Shown here piece after piece: positions 54,950 to 63,818 of a DNA stretch of 64,000 bases. The stretch lies in contig NZ_CP120368.1 in NCBI RefSeq assembly GCF_029892045.1, positions 1,362,001 through 1,426,000 on the forward strand, given 5' to 3'. The notes beneath the pieces were generated by a model. That model did no database searches and was not told the DNA's origin. It saw nothing but the letters and a program-made list of their open reading frames with translations. How positions within the stretch are numbered: position 1 is the first letter of the stretch; the number at the start of each line of letters is the position of its first letter. Source of the DNA: Sinorhizobium numidicum (GTDB lineage Bacteria; Pseudomonadota; Alphaproteobacteria; Rhizobiales; Rhizobiaceae). The translations under genes and the position numbers were made by a program.

Positions 54950-57403
54950 ATGATCAGACTGATTGGATATTTTTTCGGCATTGGTGCGTTTCTGCTGCTT
55001 GGCATCGCCGCGGCCGTCGCGGTTTATCTCGGTGCTGTCACCAAGGACCTGCCTGACTATGAAGTGCTGGCCAAATATGCGCCGCCGGTAACCACCCGTT
55101 TTCATGCCGGCAACGGCGCGCTGATGGCTGAGTACGCGCGGGAGCGTCGGCTTTATCTGCCCATCCAGGCGATACCGGATCGCGTCAAAGCCGCCTTCAT
55201 TTCGGCCGAGGACAAGAATTTCTACCAGCATCCCGGCGTCGACATTACCGGCCTTGTCCGCGCTATCGCAGTCAATGTCCAGAATTTCGGTTCCGGCCGT
55301 CGTCCGGTCGGCGCGTCGACGATCACGCAGCAGGTCGCGAAGAACTTCCTGCTGACCTCCGACCAGACGATCGACCGCAAGATCAAAGAAGCGATCCTCT
55401 CCTTTCGCATTGAGCAGGCCTACAGCAAGGACCGCATTCTCGAACTGTACTTGAACGAGATCTTCTTCGGACTGAATTCCTACGGAATTGCCGGCGCTGC
55501 GCTAACTTATTTCGACAAGTCGGTGACGGAGCTGACCGTCGCCGAGACGGCTTATCTCGCCGCCTTGCCGAAAGGCCCGGCCAACTACCACCCGTTCCGC
55601 AAGACGGAAGCCGCGGTCGAGCGCCGCAACTGGGTGATCGACCGCATGGTTGAAAACGGCTACGTAACCAAGGCGGACGGCGAGGATGCGAAGAGGCAGC
55701 CGCTCGGCGTCAGCCCGCGGCGCGGCGGGGCCCACCTTTTCGCCTCGGACTTCTTTGCCGAGGAGGTACGCCGGCAGATCATCCAGAAATACGGCGACAA
55801 TGCCCTCTACGAGGGCGGGCTTTCGGTGCGTACGTCGCTCGATCCGAACCTGCAGATCGTGGCACGCAAGGCGCTGCAGGAAGGGCTCCTGAGCTATGAC
55901 GAGCGTCGCGGTTTTCACGGCCCGATCAAGACGATCGAGATTGGCGGCGACTGGGGTGAGCCGCTCGGTAATATCCCCATGCTGAGCGATGTCCCGGAAT
56001 GGAAGCTCGCTGTCGTGCTATCGGTCGACAGTGAGGGGGCGGAGATCGGCATTCAGCCGGCTAAGGAAGCGTCCGGAAAGATCGTCGCGGAACGTGTGAC
56101 GGGACATATTTCGGCAAAGAACATGCAATGGGCCTATCGCTCGGCGGGTGGTCAGCGCAAGACAGCGAAATCGCCGGAAGGCGTCGTCGGCCCCGGTGAC
56201 GTCGTCCATGTCGAGCCGCTGGAAGAGCAGGGCGAATATCGCCTTCGCCAGCCGCCGAGGGTGCAGGGCGGACTGGTTGCCATGGATCCCCATACCGGAC
56301 GTGTGCTCGCGATGGTCGGTGGCTTTTCCTACGGCCAATCGGAATTCAACCGCGCCACGCAGGCAATGCGCCAGCCCGGCTCCTCCTTCAAGCCATTTGT
56401 CTATGCAGCGGCGCTCGATAACGGCTATACGCCCGCTTCGGTCATCCTCGATGCGCCCATCGAGATCGTCGCCGGCGGCCAGGTCTGGCGTCCGGAAAAC
56501 TACGGCGGAGGCTCCGCCGGCCCGTCGACGCTCCGCCTCGGCATCGAAAAGTCGCGCAATCTGATGACGGTGCGGCTGGCGAACGACATGGGCATGAACC
56601 TCGTTGCGGAATATGCCGAGCGTTTCGGGATCTATGACAAGATGCCGCCGCTTCTTTCCATGTCGCTTGGCTCCGGTGAGACGACGGTGCTGCGGATGGT
56701 TTCCGCCTACGCGGTTCTCGCCAATGGCGGCAAGCAGATCAAGCCGTCGCTGATCGACCGTATTCAGGATCGTTACGGCAAGACCATTTTCCGGCACGAG
56801 GATCGCACCTGCGACAATTGCAATGCCAATGATTGGGCCGCTCAGGAAGAGCCAGTGCTGACCGACAACCGCGAACAGGTCCTTGATCCGATGACCTCCT
56901 ATCAGATCACCTCGATGATGGAGGGGGTGATCTCGCGCGGAACGGCCGCGGGCAAGATCAAGCTCGACCGGCCGATCGCCGGCAAGACCGGCACCACCAA
57001 CGACGAGAAGGATGCCTGGTTCGTGGGCTACACTCCCGATCTTGTTGCAGGTCTCTATCTCGGCTTCGACAATCCGGCACCGCTCGGCCGCGGTGCCACC
57101 GGCGGCAGCCTTTCGGCGCCGATCTTCAATGCCTTCATGCAGGAGGCAGTCAAAGGGACGCGTCCGAGCAAGTTTGTGGTGCCTGAGGGCATGAGCCTTA
57201 TCCCGGTCAATCGCAAGACCGGCATGGCCGCCGTAGAGGGCGAGCCGGACACGATCATCGAAGCTTTCAAGCCGGGGACGGGCCCCGCCGATACCTTCTC
57301 CGTCATCGGCGGTCTCGACCAGTATGTGCCGCCGGAGGAGATTCTTAAGAACTCTCCCCAGGCCAATCAGGCCGTGACTTCCGGCTCAAACGGCCTGTTC
57401 TGA
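54950..57403 (+). CDS. mrcA: penicillin-binding protein 1A
   Basis: This class A PBP polymerises and cross-links peptidoglycan. After one N-terminal helix (GYFFGIGAFLLLGIAAAVAV) comes the glycosyltransferase domain: ISAEDKNFYQHPGVD (catalytic Glu), GRRPVGASTITQQVAKNFLL, KIKEAILSFRIEQAYSKDRI and LNEIFFGLNSYGIAGAAL. An OB-like PCB domain follows near residue 320, then the transpeptidase: GSSFKPFVYAAALDNG (nucleophile Ser), SLGSGETTVLRMVSAYAV and KTGTTNDEKDAWFVGYTPD. It is 817 residues long, and the only such gene in the window. The prfB gene follows after 97 bases. Confidence 0.96.
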   Translation: MIRLIGYFFGIGAFLLLGIAAAVAVYLGAVTKDLPDYEVLAKYAPPVTTRFHAGNGALMAEYARERRLYLPIQAIPDRVKAAFISAEDKNFYQHPGVDITGLVRAIAVNVQNFGSGRRPVGASTITQQVAKNFLLTSDQTIDRKIKEAILSFRIEQAYSKDRILELYLNEIFFGLNSYGIAGAALTYFDKSVTELTVAETAYLAALPKGPANYHPFRKTEAAVERRNWVIDRMVENGYVTKADGEDAKRQPLGVSPRRGGAHLFASDFFAEEVRRQIIQKYGDNALYEGGLSVRTSLDPNLQIVARKALQEGLLSYDERRGFHGPIKTIEIGGDWGEPLGNIPMLSDVPEWKLAVVLSVDSEGAEIGIQPAKEASGKIVAERVTGHISAKNMQWAYRSAGGQRKTAKSPEGVVGPGDVVHVEPLEEQGEYRLRQPPRVQGGLVAMDPHTGRVLAMVGGFSYGQSEFNRATQAMRQPGSSFKPFVYAAALDNGYTPASVILDAPIEIVAGGQVWRPENYGGGSAGPSTLRLGIEKSRNLMTVRLANDMGMNLVAEYAERFGIYDKMPPLLSMSLGSGETTVLRMVSAYAVLANGGKQIKPSLIDRIQDRYGKTIFRHEDRTCDNCNANDWAAQEEPVLTDNREQVLDPMTSYQITSMMEGVISRGTAAGKIKLDRPIAGKTGTTNDEKDAWFVGYTPDLVAGLYLGFDNPAPLGRGATGGSLSAPIFNAFMQEAVKGTRPSKFVVPEGMSLIPVNRKTGMAAVEGEPDTIIEAFKPGTGPADTFSVIGGLDQYVPPEEILKNSPQANQAVTSGSNGLF

Positions 57404-57423
57404 CCTTTACCTGCCCTATAGCT

Positions 57424-57451
57424 GCCCGTCGCCTTTACATCGGCGGCGGGC
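57424..57451 (+). terminator. probable terminator hairpin after mrcA
   Basis: GCCCGTCGCC pairs with GGCGGCGGGC across an eight-base loop, with one mismatch, 20 bases after the stop of mrcA. No clear T-run follows, so termination may be partial. Confidence 0.5.
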
Positions 57452-57500
57452 GTCGCTATTTGAGCGTCAAATTCTTCAAAGGCACACAAGAAGCAGGATC

Positions 57501-58632
57501 ATGCGCAGCGAAATCGAGAATATTGTCGACGAAATCAAGCAGGCCATAAGCCTGCTGAGGAGGCATCTTTGACTGGGATCAGGCAGTAAGACGGCTGGAC
57601 TGGTTGAACAACAAGGCGGAAGATCCGTCGCTCTGGAACGATGCCGCCGAGGCACAGAAGATGATGCGCGAGCGCCAGCAGCTCGACGACAGTGTCACTA
57701 ACTTGCGCCGGTTTGAGCAGCAGCTCAACGACAACATAGAGCTCATCGAACTTGGCGAAGAGGAAGGCGATTCGGCTATCGTCGCCGAGGCCGAGGAGGC
57801 GCTCAAGCAACTGCGCAATGAGGCTGCGAAGAAGCAGGTCGAGGCCATGCTTTCCGGCGAGGCGGACCAGAACGACACCTATCTCGAAGTCCATTCGGGA
57901 GCCGGCGGTACCGAAAGCCAGGACTGGGCGAACATGCTGCTTCGCATGTATACCCGTTGGGCCGAGCGGCAGGGCTACAAGGTGGAACTCATGGAGATCC
58001 AGGACGGGGAAGAAGCCGGCATCAAGTCGGCGACACTCCTCGTCAAGGGTCACAATGCCTATGGTTGGTTGAAGACGGAGTCGGGGGTCCACCGGCTTGT
58101 GCGGATTTCGCCGTATGACAGCAATGCCCGTCGCCACACGTCATTTTCGTCCATCTGGGTCTATCCTGTCGTCGACGACTCGATCCAGATCGACATCAAC
58201 GAAAGCGACTGCCGCATCGATACCTACCGTTCATCGGGCGCCGGCGGCCAGCACGTCAACACGACCGATTCCGCCGTGCGCATCACGCATATGCCGAGCG
58301 GCATCGTCGTGCAGTGTCAGCAGGAGCGCTCGCAACACAAAAACCGCGCCAAGGCCTGGGACATGCTGCGCGCGCGGTTGTATGAGGCCGAGCTCAAGAA
58401 GCGTGAGGACGCGGCCAACGCCGAAGCGGCTTCGAAGACCGAAATCGGCTGGGGCCACCAGATCCGCTCCTATGTTCTCCAGCCCTACCAGTTGGTGAAG
58501 GACCTCAGGACGGGCGTCGAAAGCACGAGCCCCGGCGATGTGCTTGATGGCGACTTGAACGAGTTCATGGAGGCAGCGCTTGCCCATCGGGTCAGCGGCG
58601 GTGCCGATGCGGTCGTCGAAGACGTGAACTGA
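57501..58632 (+). CDS. prfB: peptide chain release factor 2, programmed +1 frameshift
   Basis: RF2 recognises UGA and UAA and releases the finished protein. The gene is join(57501..57569, 57571..58632): after 23 codons, ending LLRRHL, the frame meets CTT TGA C, preceded by the Shine-Dalgarno-like AGGAGG three bases upstream. A +1 shift at CTT gives [20 protein letters not shown] and a 376-residue protein. In the second part the GGQ motif lies in [20 protein letters not shown], and the codon-recognition region reads [14 protein letters not shown]. The autoregulatory signal means RF2 level controls its own production. Upstream AAGCAGGATC precedes the ATG. Confidence 0.95.
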
Positions 58633-58660
58633 TCACTGGCCGCGAAGCGATTTTTATTGC

Positions 58661-58692
58661 AAGGGCCGGGTGCTTGCGTCCGGCCCTTTTCT
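58661..58692 (+). terminator. intrinsic terminator of prfB
   Basis: AAGGGCCGG, nine- to ten-base loop, CCGGCCCTT followed by TTCTTTG, about 30 bases after the prfB stop. Confidence 0.8.
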
Positions 58693-58702
58693 TTGTCGAT
58701 TT

Positions 58703-59203
58703 TCAGTTCGTCGCGCGCTCGATCTTGATGTCGCCGAGGTCGTCGATCAGCACCGTCCAGGACTCCGGTTCCGTGGCGGACGGATCCGTTTTCAGATAAA
58801 CGGTCGCAAACATCCCCGGTTGCCGCGTAATGCCGGTCGAAGTTTCCGGCCGAATGTCCGTGACATACGGTTTCAATGCCGAGAACTCGTCCAGTTCGGC
58901 GGAAGAAATCACCTCGGGGCCTGCCGGCGTCGAGGCGATCTGCTGAAGGTGTATCCGTGCGGTGCCGTCGGACTGACGGACGGCGATGAGCTTGTAGTAG
59001 CCACGTTGGCCGTCTGCGCCCTTCGCCGTCGTGCTGCCGGTCTGCCCGGGCTCATCGTCCGGCAGGAGCGCGCCCTGGCTCTCTTCCCAATAGCCGGTGC
59101 TGGTCACGAAGATGACATTCGACGGAACGATGTCCGCTTCCTGCGCCCACAATCCGCCCGCGGGCAGGGCAAGGCAAAGAGCAAACAACAGGGCCTTGTG
59201 CAT
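58703..59203 (-). CDS. secreted protein of unknown function
   Basis: A 166-residue protein with a clear signal peptide (MHKALLFALCLALPAGGLWA, cut before QEAD). The mature part is acidic (EADIVPSNVIFVTSTGYWEE, LLPDDEPGQTGSTTAKGADG) and has beta-rich segments (RIHLQQIASTPAGPEVISSA, SWTVLIDDLGDIKIERATN), without cysteines. I recognise no domain. It is found in rhizobial relatives as a conserved hypothetical protein, as far as I can judge from composition only. Its ATG lies 25 bases from a perfect palindrome at 59229. Confidence 0.75.
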   Translation of the reverse strand: MHKALLFALCLALPAGGLWAQEADIVPSNVIFVTSTGYWEESQGALLPDDEPGQTGSTTAKGADGQRGYYKLIAVRQSDGTARIHLQQIASTPAGPEVISSAELDEFSALKPYVTDIRPETSTGITRQPGMFATVYLKTDPSATEPESWTVLIDDLGDIKIERATN

Positions 59204-59228
59204 CGTCGATTGATCCTTCGTAACGATC

Positions 59229-59240
59229 GGACGATCGTCC
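59229..59240. promoter_or_regulatory. 12-base palindrome upstream of the secreted-protein gene
   Basis: GGACGATCGTCC is a perfect palindrome, 25 bases before the ATG of the secreted-protein gene. It may be a regulator site; no regulator is known to me with this sequence. Confidence 0.35.
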
Positions 59241-59290
59241 GGCAGCTATCGCTTTTGAACCATATCACATTCGCCTTGCAACGTGTGATT

Positions 59291-60064
59291 TCAATTGGAG
59301 AACTGTTCGGCCAGGATGCGGTCGGACCAGGAGTGATCCGGATCGGAAAGAATCCGTGCGGTCAATTTTTCCGACTCGGCGATCCAGACCTTGACGACCG
59401 ATTTGACCTCTTGATGGTCGGCGACCGCGTTGACCGGCCGTTTTTCCGCCTCGAGAATCTCGATCTCTACGGTGACGCGATTGGGAAGCAATGCACCCCG
59501 CCAGCGCCGCGGCCGGAACGGGCTGACCGGGGTGAGCGCCAGAAGCGGCGCTTCCAGCGGTAGGATCGGCCCATGTGCGGAAAGATTGTAGGCGGTCGAG
59601 CCTGCGGGCGTCGCCAGCAGCAGCCCGTCGCAGGTCAATTCATCAAGCCGTGTCTTGCCATCGACGATAACCCGCAGCTTCGCTGCCTGATAGGACTGGC
59701 GGAAAAGGTAGACCTCGTTGATCGCCAATGCCGTAAAAGCATTGCCGTTGACGTCTGTCGTTCGCATTTCCAGAGGATGAAAGGCGTTTTCGACCGCATT
59801 GGCGATGCGCTCGTGCAGATGTTCGGTGCTGTACCGATTCATCAGGAAGCCGACCGAGCCGCGGTTCATGCCATAGACGAGTTTGCCGGTGTTCATCGTC
59901 CTGTGCAGCGTATGCAGCATGAAGCCGTCGCCTCCGAGGGCAACGATCACATCGGCCTCATCCGGCTCATGATTTCCGTAGATGGCCTTGAGATCTTCGG
60001 CTGCCTTCTGCGCCTCCTCTGCCGGGGAGGCGATAAAGGCGAGAGAGCTGAACTTGCGGGCCAT
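59291..60064 (-). CDS. nadK: NAD kinase
   Basis: This enzyme phosphorylates NAD to NADP with ATP. The 257 residues contain DVIVALGGDGFMLHTLHRTM (the GGDG nucleotide site, near residue 45), VYGMNRGSVGFLMNRYS, AINEVYLFRQS and LTCDGLLLATPAGSTAYNLS, all NadK hallmarks. I chose ATG 60064 (MARKFSSLAFIASPAEEA); the frame stays open for 22 more residues upstream, but the longer start has no good site. It is next to tRNA-Thr, on the other strand. Confidence 0.95.
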   Translation of the reverse strand: MARKFSSLAFIASPAEEAQKAAEDLKAIYGNHEPDEADVIVALGGDGFMLHTLHRTMNTGKLVYGMNRGSVGFLMNRYSTEHLHERIANAVENAFHPLEMRTTDVNGNAFTALAINEVYLFRQSYQAAKLRVIVDGKTRLDELTCDGLLLATPAGSTAYNLSAHGPILPLEAPLLALTPVSPFRPRRWRGALLPNRVTVEIEILEAEKRPVNAVADHQEVKSVVKVWIAESEKLTARILSDPDHSWSDRILAEQFSN

Positions 60065-60222
60065 GAACTCAGTCCGTTCCTCATTGCGGGGCAGAGCGGC
60101 GGTCAACGCAGCGCTCGCTTTTTCTGACACGGCGCCGCAAGGAACGCACTCGAAAAATTGGGAGAAACCGCATTTTTGCTTTACACGGAATCAGAATATG
60201 GTAACTCCCAGCACTGAAAGTG

Positions 60223-60298
60223 CCCTTATAGCTCAGTTGGTAGAGCGGCTGATTTGTAATCAGTAGGTCGGGAGTTCGAGTCTCTCTGGGGGCACCAT
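60223..60298 (+). tRNA. tRNA-Thr(TGT)
   Basis: A 76-base cloverleaf with encoded CCA. The acceptor pairs GCCCTTA with TGGGGGC (two G-T pairs), the D arm is AGCTCAGTTGGTAGAGC, the anticodon loop is TTTGTAA with TGT, and the T arm is GGGAGTTCGAGTCTCTC, with one weak pair. The discriminator is A. Confidence 0.95.
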
Positions 60299-60414
60299 TT
60301 TTTCAAGCATTTGCGCGAATTGGTCCGCCTCATCAGGCGCGTGGCGCCTCGGTTCAGGCTCCATGGCCGATAGTTATGCGCCATGCGCCGAATGTTCGGC
60401 CATGCGGCATCGCA

Positions 60415-61356
60415 TCAGATGTCGAACGACGTCGCTGGCCTCGGGTCTATTTCTCGGCACTTGGCGAGCGCGCTGAAAAGATTATCCGCCAGATAGTCGA
60501 TCAGCGCGCGGGTGGCTGGCAACAGGCCGTGGCGCGATGGGAAGACGAGGTGGACCATGACATCGCCGGATGTCCACTCGGGCAAGACGGGGACGAGCAC
60601 GCCGGTGCGGAAGGCGCGTTCGCAGATGTGATCCGGCAGCAGCGCTATCCCCATGCCCTCGATCGCGGCGCGCTCGAGAATGAGAAAGTCGCTGCATCCG
60701 ACGATCGGCCGATGGGCGATTTCAATGCTCCCTCCACTGGCATGGACGAGCCGCCAGATATCCGTGGGGTGCTGCTCGTTCATCGACAGCGTCGGCATTT
60801 GCGCCAGATTGTCGGTGGTGATTTCTCCGAGACGGGCAAGAAGCGTCGGGCTTGCGGCTAGCCGCTCCCGCACTTGGCCGAATTTGCGAACGATCAACTG
60901 ATTGTCGGTATCGAGCTCCCCCCGCGCGCGCAGCGCAACATCAATTCGTTCTTCGATCAGGTCTATGCGTCGATTGGTGGCCGTGATCAGCAGGCGGACA
61001 CCCGGGTACCTGCGATGAAACGCCGGCAGAATGTCGGCAACCATCGGCGTGAAGCCCACCGGACAGCCGAGCCGCACGATTCCCGTCGGTTCGGCGCGAA
61101 CCGCGGCGATTTCTGCCTCCGCCGCCGCGACGCCCTCCAGAAGTCCCTGGCAATGTTCGTAGAAGACACGACCGATTTCGGTCATTCGCAACTTGCGCGT
61201 CGAGCGTTCAAGCAGGCGAACGCCAAATTGTTCCTCCAGGCGCGCCACATGCTTGCTGAGCTTGGATTTCGGGATATTCAGGTCGCGTGCGGCGGCGCTA
61301 AAGCCGTTGTTCTTCACGACGGCCGCGAAGAGAGCGATATCATTCAGGTCCTGCAT
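60415..61356 (-). CDS. LysR family transcriptional regulator
   Basis: A 313-residue regulator of the LysR class with the N-terminal winged helix: LNDIALFAAVVKNNGFSAAA, RDLNIPKSKLSKHVARLEEQ, FGVRLLERSTRKLRMTEIG. The effector domain follows (GIVRLGCPVGFTPMVADILP, RGELDTDNQLIVRKFGQVRE) and resembles the AaeR/DsdC-like group that often regulates neighbouring oxidoreductases. It is divergent from azoR, and the 133-base gap has two inverted repeats, so it likely controls azoR, probably in response to quinones or aromatics (inference). I chose ATG 61356. Confidence 0.9.
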   Translation of the reverse strand: MQDLNDIALFAAVVKNNGFSAAARDLNIPKSKLSKHVARLEEQFGVRLLERSTRKLRMTEIGRVFYEHCQGLLEGVAAAEAEIAAVRAEPTGIVRLGCPVGFTPMVADILPAFHRRYPGVRLLITATNRRIDLIEERIDVALRARGELDTDNQLIVRKFGQVRERLAASPTLLARLGEITTDNLAQMPTLSMNEQHPTDIWRLVHASGGSIEIAHRPIVGCSDFLILERAAIEGMGIALLPDHICERAFRTGVLVPVLPEWTSGDVMVHLVFPSRHGLLPATRALIDYLADNLFSALAKCREIDPRPATSFDI

Positions 61357-61389
61357 CCTTGCCTCCATGGGCACCTTCTGATCGGAATT

Positions 61390-61452
61390 GTTTCCATCAG
61401 GAAACGGAATGTCAAATATTCGCGCACTTATCGCGTGATTGTTTTCCAATCA
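61390..61452. promoter_or_regulatory. two inverted repeats between lysR and azoR
   Basis: GTTTCC-ATCA-GGAAAC (61390-61405) and TGATTG-TTTTC-CAATCA (61436-61452) are perfect inverted repeats in the divergent gap. The second matches the T-N11-A shape of LysR operators. They are 30 bases apart, fitting a regulator with recognition and activation sites. Confidence 0.55.
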
Positions 61453-61489
61453 TATGTTGTGCACCGCAACGCAATACAAAGGTGCTCCC

Positions 61490-62110
61490 ATGAACATCCT
61501 CCATATCGACTCCGGCATCCTCGGCGAACACTCGGTTTCCCGCCGGCTGACGGCAGCGATCGTATCGCAGATCAAGGCCGATCAGCCTGATGCGAAGGTC
61601 ACCTATCGCGATCTCGCCTCCGAACGCACACCGCATCTTACCGGCGCCCAGATCATGGCGCCTGCCGATCTCGATGGCGTCGATCCTGCTCTGGCCGCAG
61701 ACGTTCAGATCGGCCGTCAGATGCTCGAAGAGTTCCTGGCTGCCGATACAATCGTCGTCGGCGCGCCCATGTACAACTTCTCCATTCCGAGCCAGCTCAA
61801 GGCCTGGATCGACCGCCTCGCCGTTTCGGGCAAGACCTTCCGCTACACCGAAGCTGGCCCGGAAGGGCTTGCCAAGGGCAAGAAGGTTATCATCGCCTCC
61901 ACGCGCGGCGGACACTATTCGGCCGCCCCGGCTTCTGCCATGGACCATCAGGAAAGCTACCTGAGGACCGTCTTCGGCTTCTTCGGAATCACCGACGTTG
62001 AATTCGTCCGTGCCGAAGGCCTGAACCTCGGCGCCGACGCGAAGCAGTTTGCCATCGCCGAAGCCGAAAAGACGATCGCCCAAGGCACCGTCCTGCGGCT
62101 GGCAAGCTAG
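61490..62110 (+). CDS. azoR: FMN-dependent NADH-azoreductase
   Basis: AzoR reduces azo dyes and, more relevantly, quinones, with FMN and NADH, protecting against thiol and quinone stress. The 206 residues show MNILHIDSGILGEHSVSRRL (flavodoxin-like), the FMN loop VGAPMYNFSIPSQLKAWIDR, GKTFRYTEAGPEGLAKGKK and STRGGHYSAAPASAMDHQES with YLRTVFGFFGITDVEFVRAE. ATG 61490 is used; earlier in-frame starts add unlike residues. The gene has its own terminator. Confidence 0.94.
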   Translation: MNILHIDSGILGEHSVSRRLTAAIVSQIKADQPDAKVTYRDLASERTPHLTGAQIMAPADLDGVDPALAADVQIGRQMLEEFLAADTIVVGAPMYNFSIPSQLKAWIDRLAVSGKTFRYTEAGPEGLAKGKKVIIASTRGGHYSAAPASAMDHQESYLRTVFGFFGITDVEFVRAEGLNLGADAKQFAIAEAEKTIAQGTVLRLAS

Positions 62111-62200
62111 CGCATCGTCCGAAGCCGGGGAATCCGTTTTTTCGAAAAGGACCCTGCGCAGCCTTGATCTGGACCGGTGCGAATACCGGTCCGTTGCGGA

Positions 62201-62240
62201 AGAATGCCGGCTGCCTCAGCAGCCGGCATTCTTCATTTTA
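62201..62240 (+). terminator. intrinsic terminator of azoR
   Basis: AGAATGCCGGCTGC, CTCA loop, GCAGCCGGCATTCT, then TCATTTTA: a perfect 14-base stem 90 bases after the stop. Confidence 0.85.
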
Positions 62241-62269
62241 GAAGCCAAGCATTTGCGCTATGCTGAGCC

Positions 62270-62536
62270 ATGAAACTGCGCGCCATATCGATTGCAGCAT
62301 TGTCTTTGGTGGCCGCCACCTTGGCTGCCTCTGCGGCGCCGCCGGATGCCCGCTGCACCTGCCGCAATCGTGACGGCTCCAAGTATGAACTCGGCGAGGT
62401 CGTTTGCATCAGCGTGGGCGGCGTCTCCTATCTCGCGCGCTGCGAAATGAACCTCAACGTCCTGACATGGAAGAAGCTGCGCGACGGATGTCCGACCGCG
62501 CAGCTCGGAACGGTAAGCGGCGCACTGCTTTACTGA
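62270..62536 (+). CDS. small secreted cysteine-containing protein
   Basis: An 88-residue protein with a signal peptide (MKLRAISIAALSLVAATLAA, cut near ASA-APP). The mature part has five cysteines (CTCRNRDG, EVVCISVGG, ARCEMNLN, DGCPTAQLG), able to form disulphides in the periplasm. I recognise no family. It ends in SGALLY. It is convergent with rlmB (10 bases between stops). GCTGAGCC lies before the ATG; the start is supported by the signal peptide. Confidence 0.75.
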   Translation: MKLRAISIAALSLVAATLAASAAPPDARCTCRNRDGSKYELGEVVCISVGGVSYLARCEMNLNVLTWKKLRDGCPTAQLGTVSGALLY

Positions 62537-62545
62537 GCGTGGGCT

Positions 62546-63421
62546 TCAGCCTTTCAGGAACTGCCGCGCCGCATACATGGCGATCGCGGCGGCGTTCGAG
62601 ACGTTCAGCGACTTGATTGCGCCCGGCATATCCAGTCGCGCCAGAGCCGTCACAATCTGTCTTGTCTTCTGCCGCAGTCCCTTGCCCTCCGATCCCAGCA
62701 CCAGGGCGATCTTCTCAGCAGAGAAAGTGCCTTCGAGCGGTTGCGGGCCGTCGGAATCGAGACCGATCGTCTGGAAGCCGAGCCTGTGCAATTCCTCGAT
62801 CGTGTCGGCGAGATTGGTTATCTGGATGTAAGGAATGAGCTCGAGCGCGCCGGAGGCCGACTTCGCCAGCACGCCCGATTCCGTCGGGCTGTGGCGCATC
62901 GTAGTGATGAGCGCACCGGCATCGAAGGCCACTGCCGAGCGCATGATCGCGCCGACGTTATGGGGGTCGGTCACCTGATCGAGCACCAGGATCAGAGGGC
63001 AGTCGCGCAACGCTTCGAGCCTTCGATGCGGCAGAGGCCGTGTCTCCAGCATCACGCCCTGGTGGATGGCGTCGGGGCCGAGAATTCTGTCCAGATCCTG
63101 CGGCGTCACGGTCTCGACCGGGAAGGGGAGCGCGGAGACGTCGCCGAGTTCCAGCCGGGCTGCGGCATTCTGCGTGACGCTGAGGCGTATGATCTGCCGC
63201 TCGGGATTGTCGAGCGCCGCACGGACGGTGTGCAATCCGTAAAGCAGCACCTGTTCCGGCGTCAGCGCCGGGGGCTTCCAGTCTGTTGCCAGCTTCTTGC
63301 GCTTGTCCTGACGCGGCGTCGGAATTTCGCCGCGCTCGCGGCGCGCATCGCGATGCGCTCGGCGAAGATTGGCGTAATGGGTGTCTCTGGCGCTCTTGTC
63401 GCCGGTCTTGTCCTTGCTCAT
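62546..63421 (-). CDS. rlmB: 23S rRNA (guanosine-2'-O)-methyltransferase RlmB family
   Basis: An SPOUT methyltransferase; in E. coli RlmB methylates G2251 of 23S rRNA. The 291-residue protein has an N-terminal substrate-binding domain (LLYGLHTVRAALDNPERQII), then the trefoil-knot domain: LVLDQVTDPHNVGAIMRSAV (motif 1), LVLGSEGKGLRQKTRQIVT (motif 2) and IKSLNVSNAAAIAMYAARQ (motif 3). The basic N-terminus (RRAHRDARRERGEIPTPRQDK) is a common extension. I chose ATG 63421. Upstream lies tRNA-Tyr on the other strand. Confidence 0.92.
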   Translation of the reverse strand: MSKDKTGDKSARDTHYANLRRAHRDARRERGEIPTPRQDKRKKLATDWKPPALTPEQVLLYGLHTVRAALDNPERQIIRLSVTQNAAARLELGDVSALPFPVETVTPQDLDRILGPDAIHQGVMLETRPLPHRRLEALRDCPLILVLDQVTDPHNVGAIMRSAVAFDAGALITTMRHSPTESGVLAKSASGALELIPYIQITNLADTIEELHRLGFQTIGLDSDGPQPLEGTFSAEKIALVLGSEGKGLRQKTRQIVTALARLDMPGAIKSLNVSNAAAIAMYAARQFLKG

Positions 63422-63636
63422 GCGCGTCTTATAGTGGGGTTCGGCGAGCGTTGGAAATGGTTTCGGAATGTTCGCCGGGTGTGCCTGTGGAGAATTTCTG
63501 AAATTTTGCGTTTCGCCGTGTTGACAGGACGAATGCAGGCGGTCATATACCCGGCGCAGATCGAGAGGCGGCAACAAAACGGCGCCGGTTCTTCCGCGAT
63601 CTCAAATGCTTGGTCGATTGATCCCGACAGAATAAT

Positions 63637-63721
63637 GGAGGGATGCCCGAGTGGTTAAAGGGGACGGACTGTAAATCCGTTGGCTCAGCCTACGTTGGTT
63701 CAAATCCAACTCCCTCCACCA
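63637..63721 (+). tRNA. tRNA-Tyr(GTA)
   Basis: An 85-base class II tRNA with encoded CCA: acceptor GGAGGGA with TCCCTCC, anticodon loop CTGTAAA with GTA, a long variable arm (GGCTCAGCCTACG) and T arm GTTGGTTCAAATCCAAC. Confidence 0.96.
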
Positions 63722-63744
63722 TTCTGCTTCAGGATCGAAGGCCC

Positions 63745-63818
63745 GCGGGTATAGCTCAATGGTAGAGCAGCAGCCTTCCAAGCTGAATACGCGGGTTCGA
63801 TTCCCGCTACCCGCTCCA
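63745..63818 (+). tRNA. tRNA-Gly(TCC)
   Basis: A 74-base tRNA with encoded CCA: acceptor GCGGGTA with TACCCGC, D arm AGCTCAATGGTAGAGC, anticodon loop CTTCCAA with TCC, T arm GCGGGTTCGATTCCCGC. It lies 23 bases after tRNA-Tyr, so they may share a transcript. Confidence 0.96.
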
